From: an uncultured Spirochaetales bacterium
Lineage (GTDB): Bacteria > Spirochaetota > Spirochaetia > Sphaerochaetales > Sphaerochaetaceae
Direction of reading: 5' to 3'
DNA length: 21,563 nucleotides
NCBI GenBank assembly: GCA_934276485.1
Contig: CAKQTE010000129.1
Coordinates: 1-21,563 of the forward strand
The notes under the pieces were generated by a model that did no database searches, was not told the DNA's origin, and saw only the letters and a program-made list of their open reading frames with translations. The translations under genes and the position numbers were made by a program. Of the stretch, positions 15,461 through 21,563 are shown one piece after another; within the stretch, counting starts at the first letter, position 1, and each line of letters opens with the position of its first letter.

Positions 15461-15472
15461 TTAAACGTTTTA
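15461..15472 (-). promoter_or_regulatory. LacI-family-type operator
   Basis: The perfect 8-bp palindrome AAACGTTT (15463-15470), with a central CpG, is the core typical of LacI/GalR-family operators (for example PurR-type sites). An outer T/A pair at 15462 and 15472 extends it imperfectly. It lies about 15 bp downstream of the predicted -10 and 22 bp before the ATG of the first operon gene, where a repressor would block transcription. The LacI-type regulator encoded in the operon is the natural candidate (inferred). Confidence 0.55.
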
Positions 15473-15484
15473 CCAACAAAGCTC

Positions 15485-15513
15485 ACTATAACCTATGAGA
15501 AAACAACACGCAA
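15485..15513 (-). promoter_or_regulatory. promoter of the catabolic operon
   Basis: A -10 box TATAGT (plus-strand actata, 15485-15490) and a -35 box TTGCGT (plus-strand acgcaa, 15508-15513) are separated by 17 bp on the minus strand. Transcription would start close to 15478 and give a leader of about 37 nt that contains the AAACGTTT operator and the AGGAG ribosome binding site. The rest of the gap 15514-15696 shows no gene or strong terminator. Confidence 0.5.
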
Positions 15514-15696
15514 GAGAAAAAAGAAAGAAGATTCAAGAGAAGAAAAACCCTCTGATTGAAAAGATAAATGCAGGTTGTATTTGGAGAGAGAATGCATCTA
15601 CTTATATAAGGAATGAAGTTGCATGATAGAATTGCAAGATGGAAATAGAAGGAACATACATAAGTCTTTCATGCGTTTATCCTGAGGCGAAATATG

Positions 15697-15765
15697 TCAT
15701 CTAGTCTGTGCTATGCGAAAAACCCAGCATTGCATATCCGCTATGCCAATTTCTCTTTCAGTCAT
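15697..15765 (-). pseudogene. truncated second copy of the DUF3791 gene
   Basis: A 22-codon frame with its own AGGAG ribosome binding site (six bases before the ATG at 15765) reads MTEREIGIADMQCWVF and continues RIAQTR before a TGA. It matches the N-terminus of the intact DUF3791 protein encoded at 16573-16797 (IADMQCWVFRMAQSK). Beyond the TGA, the bases ATATTTC and CAGGATAA resemble codons about 35 bp further on in the intact gene, suggesting an internal deletion followed by decay. It starts 9 bp after the stop of the third cassette gene, in tandem order, as a remnant of a second cassette. Confidence 0.6.
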
Positions 15766-15774
15766 GAGAAACTC

Positions 15775-16026
15775 CTATACAGAAGCAGAATCGGTAGGTT
15801 TGCGAGTATCATCAAAGACGTTGCGGAGGTAATCAGGACCTTCCATCCAAAGACCCGTAGAGTAATCGAATAGCTCCTTATAAGCAGGAGAGGTCGAAAA
15901 CTCAAAGAACGCCTGATTAAAGGGAACACCCGTTTCAGTGCAGTAATCTTCGAGCATTGCCCGCATGACGTTCACAGCACAAGATTCGCGCTGTTCATCG
16001 CTGACATTATATGTGCTTGAAGTCAT
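15775..16026 (-). CDS. small acidic protein of a DUF3791/DUF3990 cassette
   Basis: This 83-residue protein is of unknown function. Its most recognisable part is the C-terminal segment SPAYKELFDYSTGLWMEGP followed by DYL, of a type often found in small proteins next to DUF3990 genes. Acidic residues are frequent. A GTG start at 16035 is possible, but the ATG at 16026 has AAGGAG eight bases upstream, so it is preferred. The start lies 20 bp inside the end of the DUF3990 gene, showing translational coupling. An antitoxin or accessory role to the ADP-ribosyltransferase-like neighbour is a guess from gene order only. Confidence 0.6.
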   Translation of the reverse strand: MTSSTYNVSDEQRESCAVNVMRAMLEDYCTETGVPFNQAFFEFSTSPAYKELFDYSTGLWMEGPDYLRNVFDDTRKPTDSASV

Positions 16027-16579
16027 AGAGATCACTCCTTACAAATTCGAGAGATTGGATAGCCTTTTCGTTGCAGAAGCAGAACTGGTCTTCCAGGCGA
16101 TTTGGCAATAGTGCTTTGATAGCGAAGCTGTCGGCATCTTCGGAGCCGGGCTCACCGTAAGCACGTGCAGTGTAGAGCTGCAAGGTACGAGCAGTTTGAT
16201 CATCAGCTATTTTCCCTCCGATGATATCAAACTTGGAATACTGCTCCCGAACATCCGGAAACAATGTTTTTCTACGGTTTGAAGCCACAAAATGCAGCCA
16301 ATTCCTATCCGCAGCGTTGAACAAGTGAATGGCAATGTCAGGATACAAATTAAGTTTGAAAACAGAAATGTAACCCATCGTTGTGCCGACAGGCAGTCTT
16401 TCCTCGTTGACTTGTTTGTTCACAGACAGCGGAACAAACCCTTGGGCCTGCTTGTAGGAGCTTGTGACGTAGAAACCGTGTCCGAAATCTTTGCCTTGCT
16501 TGCATTTGCTTAGATCAATTTCGGACACCTGCGTGAAACTGCCGTGATAGAGGAGCATTCCGTTTGTTAAGGTCAGCAT
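16007..16579 (-). CDS. DUF3990 protein, ADP-ribosyltransferase-like, putative toxin
   Basis: This 190-residue protein is of DUF3990 type, a family placed in the ADP-ribosyltransferase fold. Features seen are LLYHGS with His12 (the NAD-binding His of H-Y-[EDQ] enzymes), DFGHGFYVTSSYKQA (31-45) with the aromatic/Ser-Thr strand, GGKIADD (121-127) and a C-terminal DQFCFCNEKAIQSLEF (164-179) supplying the third motif. The start overlaps the DUF3791 stop by 7 bp and has GAGG nine bases upstream; the end overlaps the third gene. Base composition is visibly more GC-rich than the flanking ATPase and helicase genes. A toxin or effector role is inferred from fold and cassette organisation; the target is unknown. 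Confidence 0.75.
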   Translation of the reverse strand: MLTLTNGMLLYHGSFTQVSEIDLSKCKQGKDFGHGFYVTSSYKQAQGFVPLSVNKQVNEERLPVGTTMGYISVFKLNLYPDIAIHLFNAADRNWLHFVASNRRKTLFPDVREQYSKFDIIGGKIADDQTARTLQLYTARAYGEPGSEDADSFAIKALLPNRLEDQFCFCNEKAIQSLEFVRSDLYDFKHI

Positions 16580-16797
16580 AAGGAAACACCTCGATTCTTA
16601 AGCATTTCCTCGACATCGTCCAAGGCGCACTCATAGCTACTCAAATGGAGAAAATCATAGCATCTGGCGATAAATCCAAACACATCATTATCCTGAAATA
16701 TTTTCGTGCAAGCTTCGGGAGATTTTTTCCACTTAGACTGAGCCATGCGGAATACCCAGCACTGCATATCAGCAATATCAATCTGATATTCACTCAT
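16573..16797 (-). CDS. DUF3791 protein, putative antitoxin/partner of DUF3990
   Basis: This 74-residue protein is the first gene of the cassette. It reads MSEYQIDIADMQCWVFRMAQ, then an amphipathic helical region ending in FIARCYDFLHLSSYECALDD and EEMLKNRG, a layout typical of DUF3791 proteins that precede DUF3990 genes. An excellent AAGGAGG ribosome binding site lies eight bases before the ATG. It overlaps DUF3990 by 7 bp. Being small, upstream and coupled, it would fit an antitoxin, but this is inference. A decayed copy of the same gene lies at 15697-15765. Confidence 0.7.
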   Translation of the reverse strand: MSEYQIDIADMQCWVFRMAQSKWKKSPEACTKIFQDNDVFGFIARCYDFLHLSSYECALDDVEEMLKNRGVSLC

Positions 16798-16801
16798 AGG
16801 G

Positions 16802-16820
16802 CGTACCTCCTTAGAGTACG
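16802..16820 (-). promoter_or_regulatory. short hairpin enclosing the DUF3791 ribosome binding site
   Basis: CGTAC (16802-16806) and GTACG (16816-16820) can pair as a 5-bp stem with a 9-nt loop that contains most of the AAGGAGG ribosome binding site. It may tune translation or be an operator half-site pair, but the stem is short and could be chance. Confidence 0.25.
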
Positions 16821-16833
16821 ATTTTCCAATTTA

Positions 16834-16862
16834 AGTTTAGCTCTTTTTTCGGCTCATATCAA
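16834..16862 (-). promoter_or_regulatory. candidate promoter of the DUF3791/DUF3990 cassette
   Basis: On the minus strand TTGATA (plus-strand tatcaa, 16857-16862) and TAAACT (plus-strand agttta, 16834-16839) are separated by exactly 17 bp, matching -35 and -10 boxes at five and four of six positions. Transcription would start about 30 bp before the DUF3791 start codon. Confidence 0.4.
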
Positions 16863-16920
16863 CGAAAGAATTGTAAACCTGATTTCCAGAAGTGTTAGCA
16901 CTAAACTGGCACAAGGATGA

Positions 16921-17019
16921 AAGAATTTTGTTACAAAATGCTAGTTTAAAACCTAGAAAATTGTGACAAAGTCTATCTAAAAACATTAGAATTATGTTAC
17001 AAAGCCGTTGAGAATTGAA
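16921..17019. repeat. three 33-bp-spaced palindromic sites (TTGTTACAAA type)
   Basis: The cores are TTGTTACAAA (16928-16937), TTGTGACAAA (16961-16970) and ATGTTACAAA (16994-17003). Their starts are exactly 33 bp apart, about three helical turns. The first extends to the perfect palindrome ATTTTGTTACAAAAT (16925-16939). Copies two and three are both preceded by TAGAA and followed by G, so about 18 bp of each unit is conserved while the rest varies. A degenerate fourth unit may lie at 16895. The last site abuts the -35 box of the divergent ATPase gene. It looks like an array of operators for a DNA-binding protein, on one face of the helix. Confidence 0.6.
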
Positions 17020-17035
17020 CTATCTATGGTAAGAT
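17008..17035 (+). promoter_or_regulatory. promoter of the DUF4143 ATPase gene
   Basis: The -35 box TTGAGA (17008-17013, five of six consensus) and -10 box TAAGAT (17030-17035, four of six) are separated by 16 bp. The predicted start is near 17042, giving a leader of about 26 nt with AAGGAA before the ATG. The nearest TTGTTACAAA-type site is centred about 44 bp upstream of that start, an activator-like position. Confidence 0.45.
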
Positions 17036-17067
17036 ACATATGAAAGCTAGAACAAGAAGGAACGTAT

Positions 17068-18423
17068 ATGCTGTACAGAAAGGCCTATGACAAATTAAAA
17101 ACGTGGAAACAAAAGAAAAATAGGACTGCACTTTGCATTCAAGGTGCACGCCAAATTGGAAAGACCACAGTGGTACGTGAATTCGGCAAAAATGAATATG
17201 AATGCTTCGTTGAGTTCAACTTTGTTTCCGATATGGACGCAAGGAAAGTATTTGATGGGAACCTTGATGCAAATACCATTATTGAAGGGTTGTCTGCACT
17301 GGCAAGAAAACCATTGATCCCCGGCAATACATTGATTTTGTTCGATGAAATCCAAGAATGTCCAAATGCAAGAACTGCAATCAAGTTCTTGGTTGAAGAT
17401 GGCCGATTTGACTACATTGAGACAGGTTCTCTTTTGGGAGTGAAGAACAAAGTAGTTCGTTCATTACCAGTTGGATTTGAAGAATTGTATACAATGTATC
17501 CAATGGACTTTGAAGAATTCATTCTTGCAAATGGAGTTCAGCAGACAACAATTGATACAATTCAAAAGGCATACAATACAAGAACACCCGTTTCTGATGT
17601 CATTCATACAACACTGAGAAAGTTGTTCTATTCATATATTATTGTTGGAGGAATGCCGAAAGTTGTTCAGACCTATGTCAATACACATGATATAGGACGA
17701 GTGCTACAAGATCAAAATGAAATTCTTGATTTGTACAGGCAGGACATTTCCAAATATGCATCTGATAGTGACAGACCTAAAATCAGAGCGATTTTCGACT
17801 CCATTCCCTCTCAATTGAACGAAAAGAATCGGCGTTTTACGATTAGTAGCCTAAATGAAAATGCTCGCCTTAATCGATATGAAGATAGCTTTAATTGGCT
17901 GGTCGATGCTGGTGTTGCAAATCCTTGTTATAATATTGAAGAACCAAAGGCAGCTTTAAAGCTAAATGAAAAACGTAGCTTCTTCAAATTGTATGCAGCT
18001 GATACGGGACTGCTTTGTGCTCTTTCAATGGACAATATCCAATTTAATATTCTGCAAGGTGATTTAAATGTTAATATGGGTAGCATTCTAGAGAATGTGA
18101 TGTCCCAGATGTTTGTTGCAAATGGTTTTTCCTTGCACTATTTTGATACAAAGAAATATGGCGAGTTGGATTTCGTGATGCAGAAAGGTACCACTATCGA
18201 TTTAGTAGAAATCAAGTCTGGCAATGACTACAAGAAGCACGCTGCTCTTGATAAAGTTCTAGCAGTAGAAGAATGGAAATCAAAGCAAGCTATTGTTTTT
18301 TGCAAAGATAATGTTCAAGAGGAAGATGGGATTCTATATCTTCCTTGGTATATGGCAATCTTTTTTAAACAGGAACAACTCTCAGAAGGAATGACCTACG
18401 AAGTGGATTTGAGTGGGCTTTGA
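17068..18423 (+). CDS. AAA+ ATPase with DUF4143 domain
   Basis: This 451-residue protein belongs to the common but poorly understood ATPase/DUF4143 family. The N-terminal P-loop domain has Walker A GARQIGKTT (26-34), Walker B LILFDE (89-94) and a sensor-like ETGS (118-121). The DUF4143 region follows from about residue 205. The C-terminus carries a PD-(D/E)xK-like set: Glu343 in GSILENV, Glu366 and Asp368 in YGELDFV, and Glu381-x-Lys383 in VEIKSG. The start has AAGGAA about six bases upstream. It is the only plus-strand gene, divergent from the DUF3791 cassette and convergent with the primase-helicase gene, and it is AT-rich. The role is unknown; DNA- or conflict-related work is possible. Confidence 0.85.
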   Translation: MLYRKAYDKLKTWKQKKNRTALCIQGARQIGKTTVVREFGKNEYECFVEFNFVSDMDARKVFDGNLDANTIIEGLSALARKPLIPGNTLILFDEIQECPNARTAIKFLVEDGRFDYIETGSLLGVKNKVVRSLPVGFEELYTMYPMDFEEFILANGVQQTTIDTIQKAYNTRTPVSDVIHTTLRKLFYSYIIVGGMPKVVQTYVNTHDIGRVLQDQNEILDLYRQDISKYASDSDRPKIRAIFDSIPSQLNEKNRRFTISSLNENARLNRYEDSFNWLVDAGVANPCYNIEEPKAALKLNEKRSFFKLYAADTGLLCALSMDNIQFNILQGDLNVNMGSILENVMSQMFVANGFSLHYFDTKKYGELDFVMQKGTTIDLVEIKSGNDYKKHAALDKVLAVEEWKSKQAIVFCKDNVQEEDGILYLPWYMAIFFKQEQLSEGMTYEVDLSGL

Positions 18424-18444
18424 TTTATCCTCTTTTTTGATAAA

Positions 18445-18479
18445 CAGGCACTCAGATGAATAGTGTCTGATCTCTTTTA
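18445..18479. terminator. bidirectional terminator between convergent genes
   Basis: CAGGCACT (18445-18452) and AGTGTCTG (18462-18469) form an 8-bp stem with one G-U pair and a 9-nt loop. On the plus strand it is followed by ATCTCTTTT, which overlaps the stop codon of the convergent helicase gene. On the minus strand it is followed by TTTATC. A second, weaker pair (TTTATC / GATAAA, 18424-18444) lies beside it. The position between two converging stop codons supports the call. Confidence 0.6.
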
Positions 18480-21425
18480 CAATAAAGACTGAACAAAGGA
18501 TCCAGGAAAATCCTTGATTTCTGAAGCAACTTTTGAATCATAAAAGTGCATCATATATCTATCACTTGTCTGTTTATTATTCATGGCCAATAAGCTTATA
18601 TCTCCAAACCAGATTTCCTCAGAATCAATAACAATGCAGGATGAAATGCATTTTGCAATATTAAAATCCAATTCAGCCTGTGTTAATAGTTTGCTTGCCG
18701 AATCAAATTGATTCTTATAATCGCTTCTTGGTTCGTCGACATATATTTCAACATGAATTCCATTTAATTTTGCTCTCTTCAATGCATCTATTATTTCCTT
18801 TGTAATGGCAGACAGAGTTATGATTGGAGTCATGATAAAGATTGAAGAATGTGCATTGTCAATCGATGTTTTAACACATGGCAAAAATCTATCTTGCTTA
18901 TAAAATGACGAATAGAAGAAATCCTTGTTATAGTCATCTCTGTCAATAACATAGCCAAGCTTATTATATGTACGCATTCTCTTGAGATACATATTCTTGA
19001 AATAATCTACATTGTAATCGACATAATCATAGATATATACATCACTCTTTCCTTCAACCTTTCTTGCAATTCTTCCAGCTTGCTGAGTTGTAATTCCTTC
19101 GAAACTAGATGGTGTTGTTAAGAACAGAGTGTTTAGATAAGGGATATCTATTCCCTCTCCCATAAATCTAGAAGTAGCCACGATAACAAGATTTTCAATT
19201 CCTTGATTTATTTTAGACATGCTCTCACGCAATTCTCTTGTTGTTGTCTGTCCTGTGACAACAATGTTTGGAATATTTTGATCTTCAAGCATATTTCCAA
19301 TAGTTGCTGTGTGCTCAACCAATTCTGAAAGGACCAGTATTCTTCCTCCTGCACTATATGCAGACTCAATGTCTGAAATGATCATTTCATTTCTTGATTT
19401 GTTAGATATCAACTCTTTTAACGCATCCATTTGCATGATACGCCTTGAGCTTAGCTTGGCCATTGTAAAACGTGGAATTAGGTGTTGAACAATGTTATTA
19501 TCTCTTGCCATTTGCTCTGGCGTAATCTGAAATACAATTTGTCCACAATATGCAAAAATCAACTTTTCATCGCCATCTTTTCGCTTTGCCGTTGCAGACA
19601 ATCCATAGACATATTTCGATCTAATGTTTTCAAGAACAGTTTTAAATGTTTTAGCAGCTACATGATGACACTCATCAACAATAACAACTCCATATTCATC
19701 AATCCAATCAGGACGCCACTCTTCACATTTCAAACAAAGAGTTTTAACCATGGCGATATCAACAAGGCCAGTTCTTGAGTCCTTTTGATTTCCAAGTATT
19801 CCTACACCATCTTTATTGTTACGTTTCAATCTGTCAGGAGTGACTTCATCTTTAATTAGAAGAAATTTAGAGATCTGTTCTTTCCATTGATTCAATAATT
19901 GTGTTGAATCAACAATAATCAAAGCTCGTTGCTTTAATCTTGCAATTAGAGCTAAAGCTACAACAGTTTTACCAAATCCGGTTGCAGCATTCAAAATTCC
20001 ATTTTCGTGTTGCAATAATGCATCCAAAGCATCTAATTGACGTCTTCGTAGCTTACCTAAAAAAGAAACATTCAATTGTGGACTACAGACTCTATGATTC
20101 TTAAATTCATATCTAATGCGCGCATTATCAAGTGATTTTGTTAGGGGATCCTGAAAGGCACGAGGAAGCCACATCACATTGTTATTCTCAACATAGCATT
20201 CTATTGTTGAATTTATATTCAGTGGTGCTTTTCCATGATATTGATTCTTCAACTTGTAATACTGCACATTGGAAAAAGATGCCATTCTTCTTAAGAAAAG
20301 AAGCATTTTCTTTGATACTGAAGTCTTGCTTATTGTAATACCGGAACCAAGATGCAATATCAATTTTTCATTCTTAGAATCTTTAACATCAAGAGTCGGC
20401 AACTTTCGCTTCCATAAGAACTCAACATCTTCAGAATTAAAGAAATCTCCATATAGCGCGCTTTGTGCATTGATATAAGCATTCACATCTGATTCAGAAC
20501 ACTTTGGAATCGATGACAAAAATGCAAACTGTTCTTTTATTGGATTTAATTTATCATCTAAAAAGATTGTACATTTTCGCTTTACAGCAGACCCCACAAA
20601 AGGAAGCAATATGAGATTACCCAATCCTCCATTAGAAAGGCTGTCTTGCGTAGGAAATACCCTATCATATGATTTAAATGAAATCGAATGAAACCTAATA
20701 GATGCGTTATCTAAAAGTAGAAATGCAAACTCTCTCGCCTTTTCTGCTTTTATGAAAGATGAGAAAAACAACCATAAATGAATTCCTTTTCCAGAAAAAG
20801 ACCTTTCTGCAACCATCGGGAATCCTGCTTCTCTAGCTACAATTAAAATGGCTTTTGCATCCTCTTCGAAACTTCCTTCATCTAAATCTATGGCGATGAA
20901 TGAGCAGGTGTTATCTGGACGCATTGCATACATTCCAATCGCATTGATACCTAGAACATCAGCATTTCTAAAATGATCATTCTTGATTGTTTCATCGCTC
21001 AAATATGCATATCGCTTATTGATACATGAGAAACATGGATTTGATTTAGCAGTTTGCCCAATCAGACACTTGCTCTTATCCCACCTGTTTAGACAATTTG
21101 GATAGTATTCAACTTTAGCTCGATTTTTGTTCCAAACTCTCCTAGCATATACATCCCGTCTTCCTCCAAAATATTCCCAATAGACTGCCACCTTATCAGA
21201 AGTTGACGAATACATATCTAGTCGAGGTTCATTAAGAATGAGAGGAGGAATAACTAGCTCATAATATTTTGCTAGCTCAGACTTCAAGGCTTTTGATGTC
21301 TCTAGCAAAAGCTTTATCTCCTCATTCTTTTTTGTTATCTCAGCTTCTATCTTATGAATTTCAGATAAAATGTCTTCTTTATTTCTAGAAGCATCTTCGA
21401 GATTGAAATCGTTAAAACCTAACAT
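18477..21425 (-). CDS. primase-like / XPB-like SF2 helicase / degenerate PLD fusion (TOTE conflict-system type)
   Basis: This is a 982-residue multidomain protein. Residues 15-55 look coiled-coil. A cysteine cluster (Cys111, 120, 131, 134) may bind zinc. About residues 140-300 form an archaeo-eukaryotic primase-like domain: IAIDLDEG with Asp180 and Asp182, ERSFSGKGIHLWLFF with His216, and LGNLILLPF (268-276). This is the type used in TOTE conflict systems. Residues about 460-800 are an SF2 helicase: ATGFGKT (481-487), VIVDECHH (581-588), LSATAKRKDG (609-618) and TTQQAGRIARK (779-789), closest to XPB/ERCC3. Residues 850-970 look like a phospholipase-D domain, but the HxK positions are Ile927 and Ser929 and GSxN is altered to GDIS, so it is probably inactive. 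There is no Shine-Dalgarno sequence. A role in defence against invading DNA is inferred; replication or repair by a mobile element is the alternative. Confidence 0.82.
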   Translation of the reverse strand: MLGFNDFNLEDASRNKEDILSEIHKIEAEITKKNEEIKLLLETSKALKSELAKYYELVIPPLILNEPRLDMYSSTSDKVAVYWEYFGGRRDVYARRVWNKNRAKVEYYPNCLNRWDKSKCLIGQTAKSNPCFSCINKRYAYLSDETIKNDHFRNADVLGINAIGMYAMRPDNTCSFIAIDLDEGSFEEDAKAILIVAREAGFPMVAERSFSGKGIHLWLFFSSFIKAEKAREFAFLLLDNASIRFHSISFKSYDRVFPTQDSLSNGGLGNLILLPFVGSAVKRKCTIFLDDKLNPIKEQFAFLSSIPKCSESDVNAYINAQSALYGDFFNSEDVEFLWKRKLPTLDVKDSKNEKLILHLGSGITISKTSVSKKMLLFLRRMASFSNVQYYKLKNQYHGKAPLNINSTIECYVENNNVMWLPRAFQDPLTKSLDNARIRYEFKNHRVCSPQLNVSFLGKLRRRQLDALDALLQHENGILNAATGFGKTVVALALIARLKQRALIIVDSTQLLNQWKEQISKFLLIKDEVTPDRLKRNNKDGVGILGNQKDSRTGLVDIAMVKTLCLKCEEWRPDWIDEYGVVIVDECHHVAAKTFKTVLENIRSKYVYGLSATAKRKDGDEKLIFAYCGQIVFQITPEQMARDNNIVQHLIPRFTMAKLSSRRIMQMDALKELISNKSRNEMIISDIESAYSAGGRILVLSELVEHTATIGNMLEDQNIPNIVVTGQTTTRELRESMSKINQGIENLVIVATSRFMGEGIDIPYLNTLFLTTPSSFEGITTQQAGRIARKVEGKSDVYIYDYVDYNVDYFKNMYLKRMRTYNKLGYVIDRDDYNKDFFYSSFYKQDRFLPCVKTSIDNAHSSIFIMTPIITLSAITKEIIDALKRAKLNGIHVEIYVDEPRSDYKNQFDSASKLLTQAELDFNIAKCISSCIVIDSEEIWFGDISLLAMNNKQTSDRYMMHFYDSKVASEIKDFPGSFVQSLL

Positions 21426-21433
21426 ACATGCAT

Positions 21434-21439
21434 ATTATA
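21434..21439 (-). promoter_or_regulatory. consensus -10 box in front of the primase-helicase gene
   Basis: A perfect TATAAT (plus-strand attata) lies only 8 bp before the ATG at 21425, so transcription from it would begin almost at the start codon. No good -35 was found for it. A second -10-like TATAGT lies at 21464-21469 and would give a leader of about 30 nt, also without a ribosome binding site near the ATG. Confidence 0.35.
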
Positions 21440-21522
21440 AATAAAACTTCCCCAATCCATTGAACTATAGAAAACCTAAGTAAAACACTATTTCAGCACT
21501 TTAATCGATGATTTTTAATTCA

Positions 21523-21562
21523 AAGCCTTCCTCTGATTGATAATTTCTGTCAAGGAAGGCTT
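21523..21562. terminator. 10-bp inverted repeat at the right edge
   Basis: AAGCCTTCCT (21523-21532) and AGGAAGGCTT (21553-21562) are a perfect 10-bp inverted repeat with a 20-nt loop. This is a likely intrinsic or bidirectional terminator of a gene beyond the window. No clear T-run follows on the minus strand, and the plus-strand side is cut off. It could instead be a protein-binding site. Confidence 0.4.
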
Positions 21563-21563
21563 G

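Noticed and set aside
15442..15486. GTG-initiated 15-residue extension of the isomerase-like protein
   Set aside because: It would start inside the predicted promoter and run across the operator; the ATG at 15441 has a proper AGGAG.
15541..15660. Hairpins between the DUF3791 remnant and the operon promoter
   Set aside because: ATGCA/TGCAT and TTGCA/TGCAA stems are short with long loops and no good T-tract, so I do not call a terminator.
16921..17019. CRISPR-like array suggested by evenly spaced repeats
   Set aside because: The unit is only 33 bp, the conserved core is about 10-18 bp and there are three copies; no cas genes are present. A regulatory site array fits better.

Overview
The window reads as the chromosome of a diderm, anaerobe-like bacterium, most likely a gut-associated spirochaete (Treponema/Sphaerochaeta-like). 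This is a best guess. The support is four predicted outer-membrane beta-barrel proteins of spirochaete character, a binding protein with a signal peptide but no lipobox cysteine, clear AGGAG-type ribosome binding sites, many 1-4 bp gene overlaps and moderate-to-low GC. I see no rRNA, tRNA, CRISPR array or transposase.

Right-to-left on the minus strand, positions about 15.5 kb to 3.9 kb form one tightly packed eleven-gene catabolic operon: fucose-isomerase-like protein, BMP-type (nucleoside/PnrA family) binding protein, double-domain ABC ATPase, two permeases, nucleoside hydrolase A, a cysteine-type sulfatase, a LacI-family regulator with a TTG start, nucleoside hydrolase B, RpiB and a ribulose-phosphate/allulose-phosphate 3-epimerase. 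A promoter with a LacI-type AAACGTTT operator lies in front of the first gene. The set looks like import of a nucleoside or nucleoside-like compound, removal of a sulfate (or related ester), cleavage of the N-glycosidic bond and entry of the sugar into pentose- or hexose-phosphate metabolism. Both hydrolases have Thr where the family has the Glu that contacts the ribose 5'-hydroxyl, so a substrate altered at that end of the sugar is possible. No sugar kinase and no sulfatase-maturing enzyme are in the window.

Downstream (3.8-0.2 kb, same strand) are four genes for predicted outer-membrane beta-barrels, two large tandem paralogues and two small ones, possibly the outer-membrane side of the same uptake system. 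A possible partial gene starts at the left edge.

Positions about 15.5-21.5 kb are an accessory region of different composition. It holds a three-gene DUF3791 / DUF3990 (ADP-ribosyltransferase-like) / small acidic protein cassette plus a truncated second DUF3791 copy; a divergent intergenic region with three palindromic TTGTTACAAA-type sites spaced exactly 33 bp apart; a DUF4143 AAA+ ATPase; and, convergent to it, a 982-residue protein combining an archaeo-eukaryotic primase-like domain (TOTE conflict-system type), an XPB-like SF2 helicase and a phospholipase-D-like domain whose HKD residues are lost. This looks like a defence or conflict island next to the metabolic operon.
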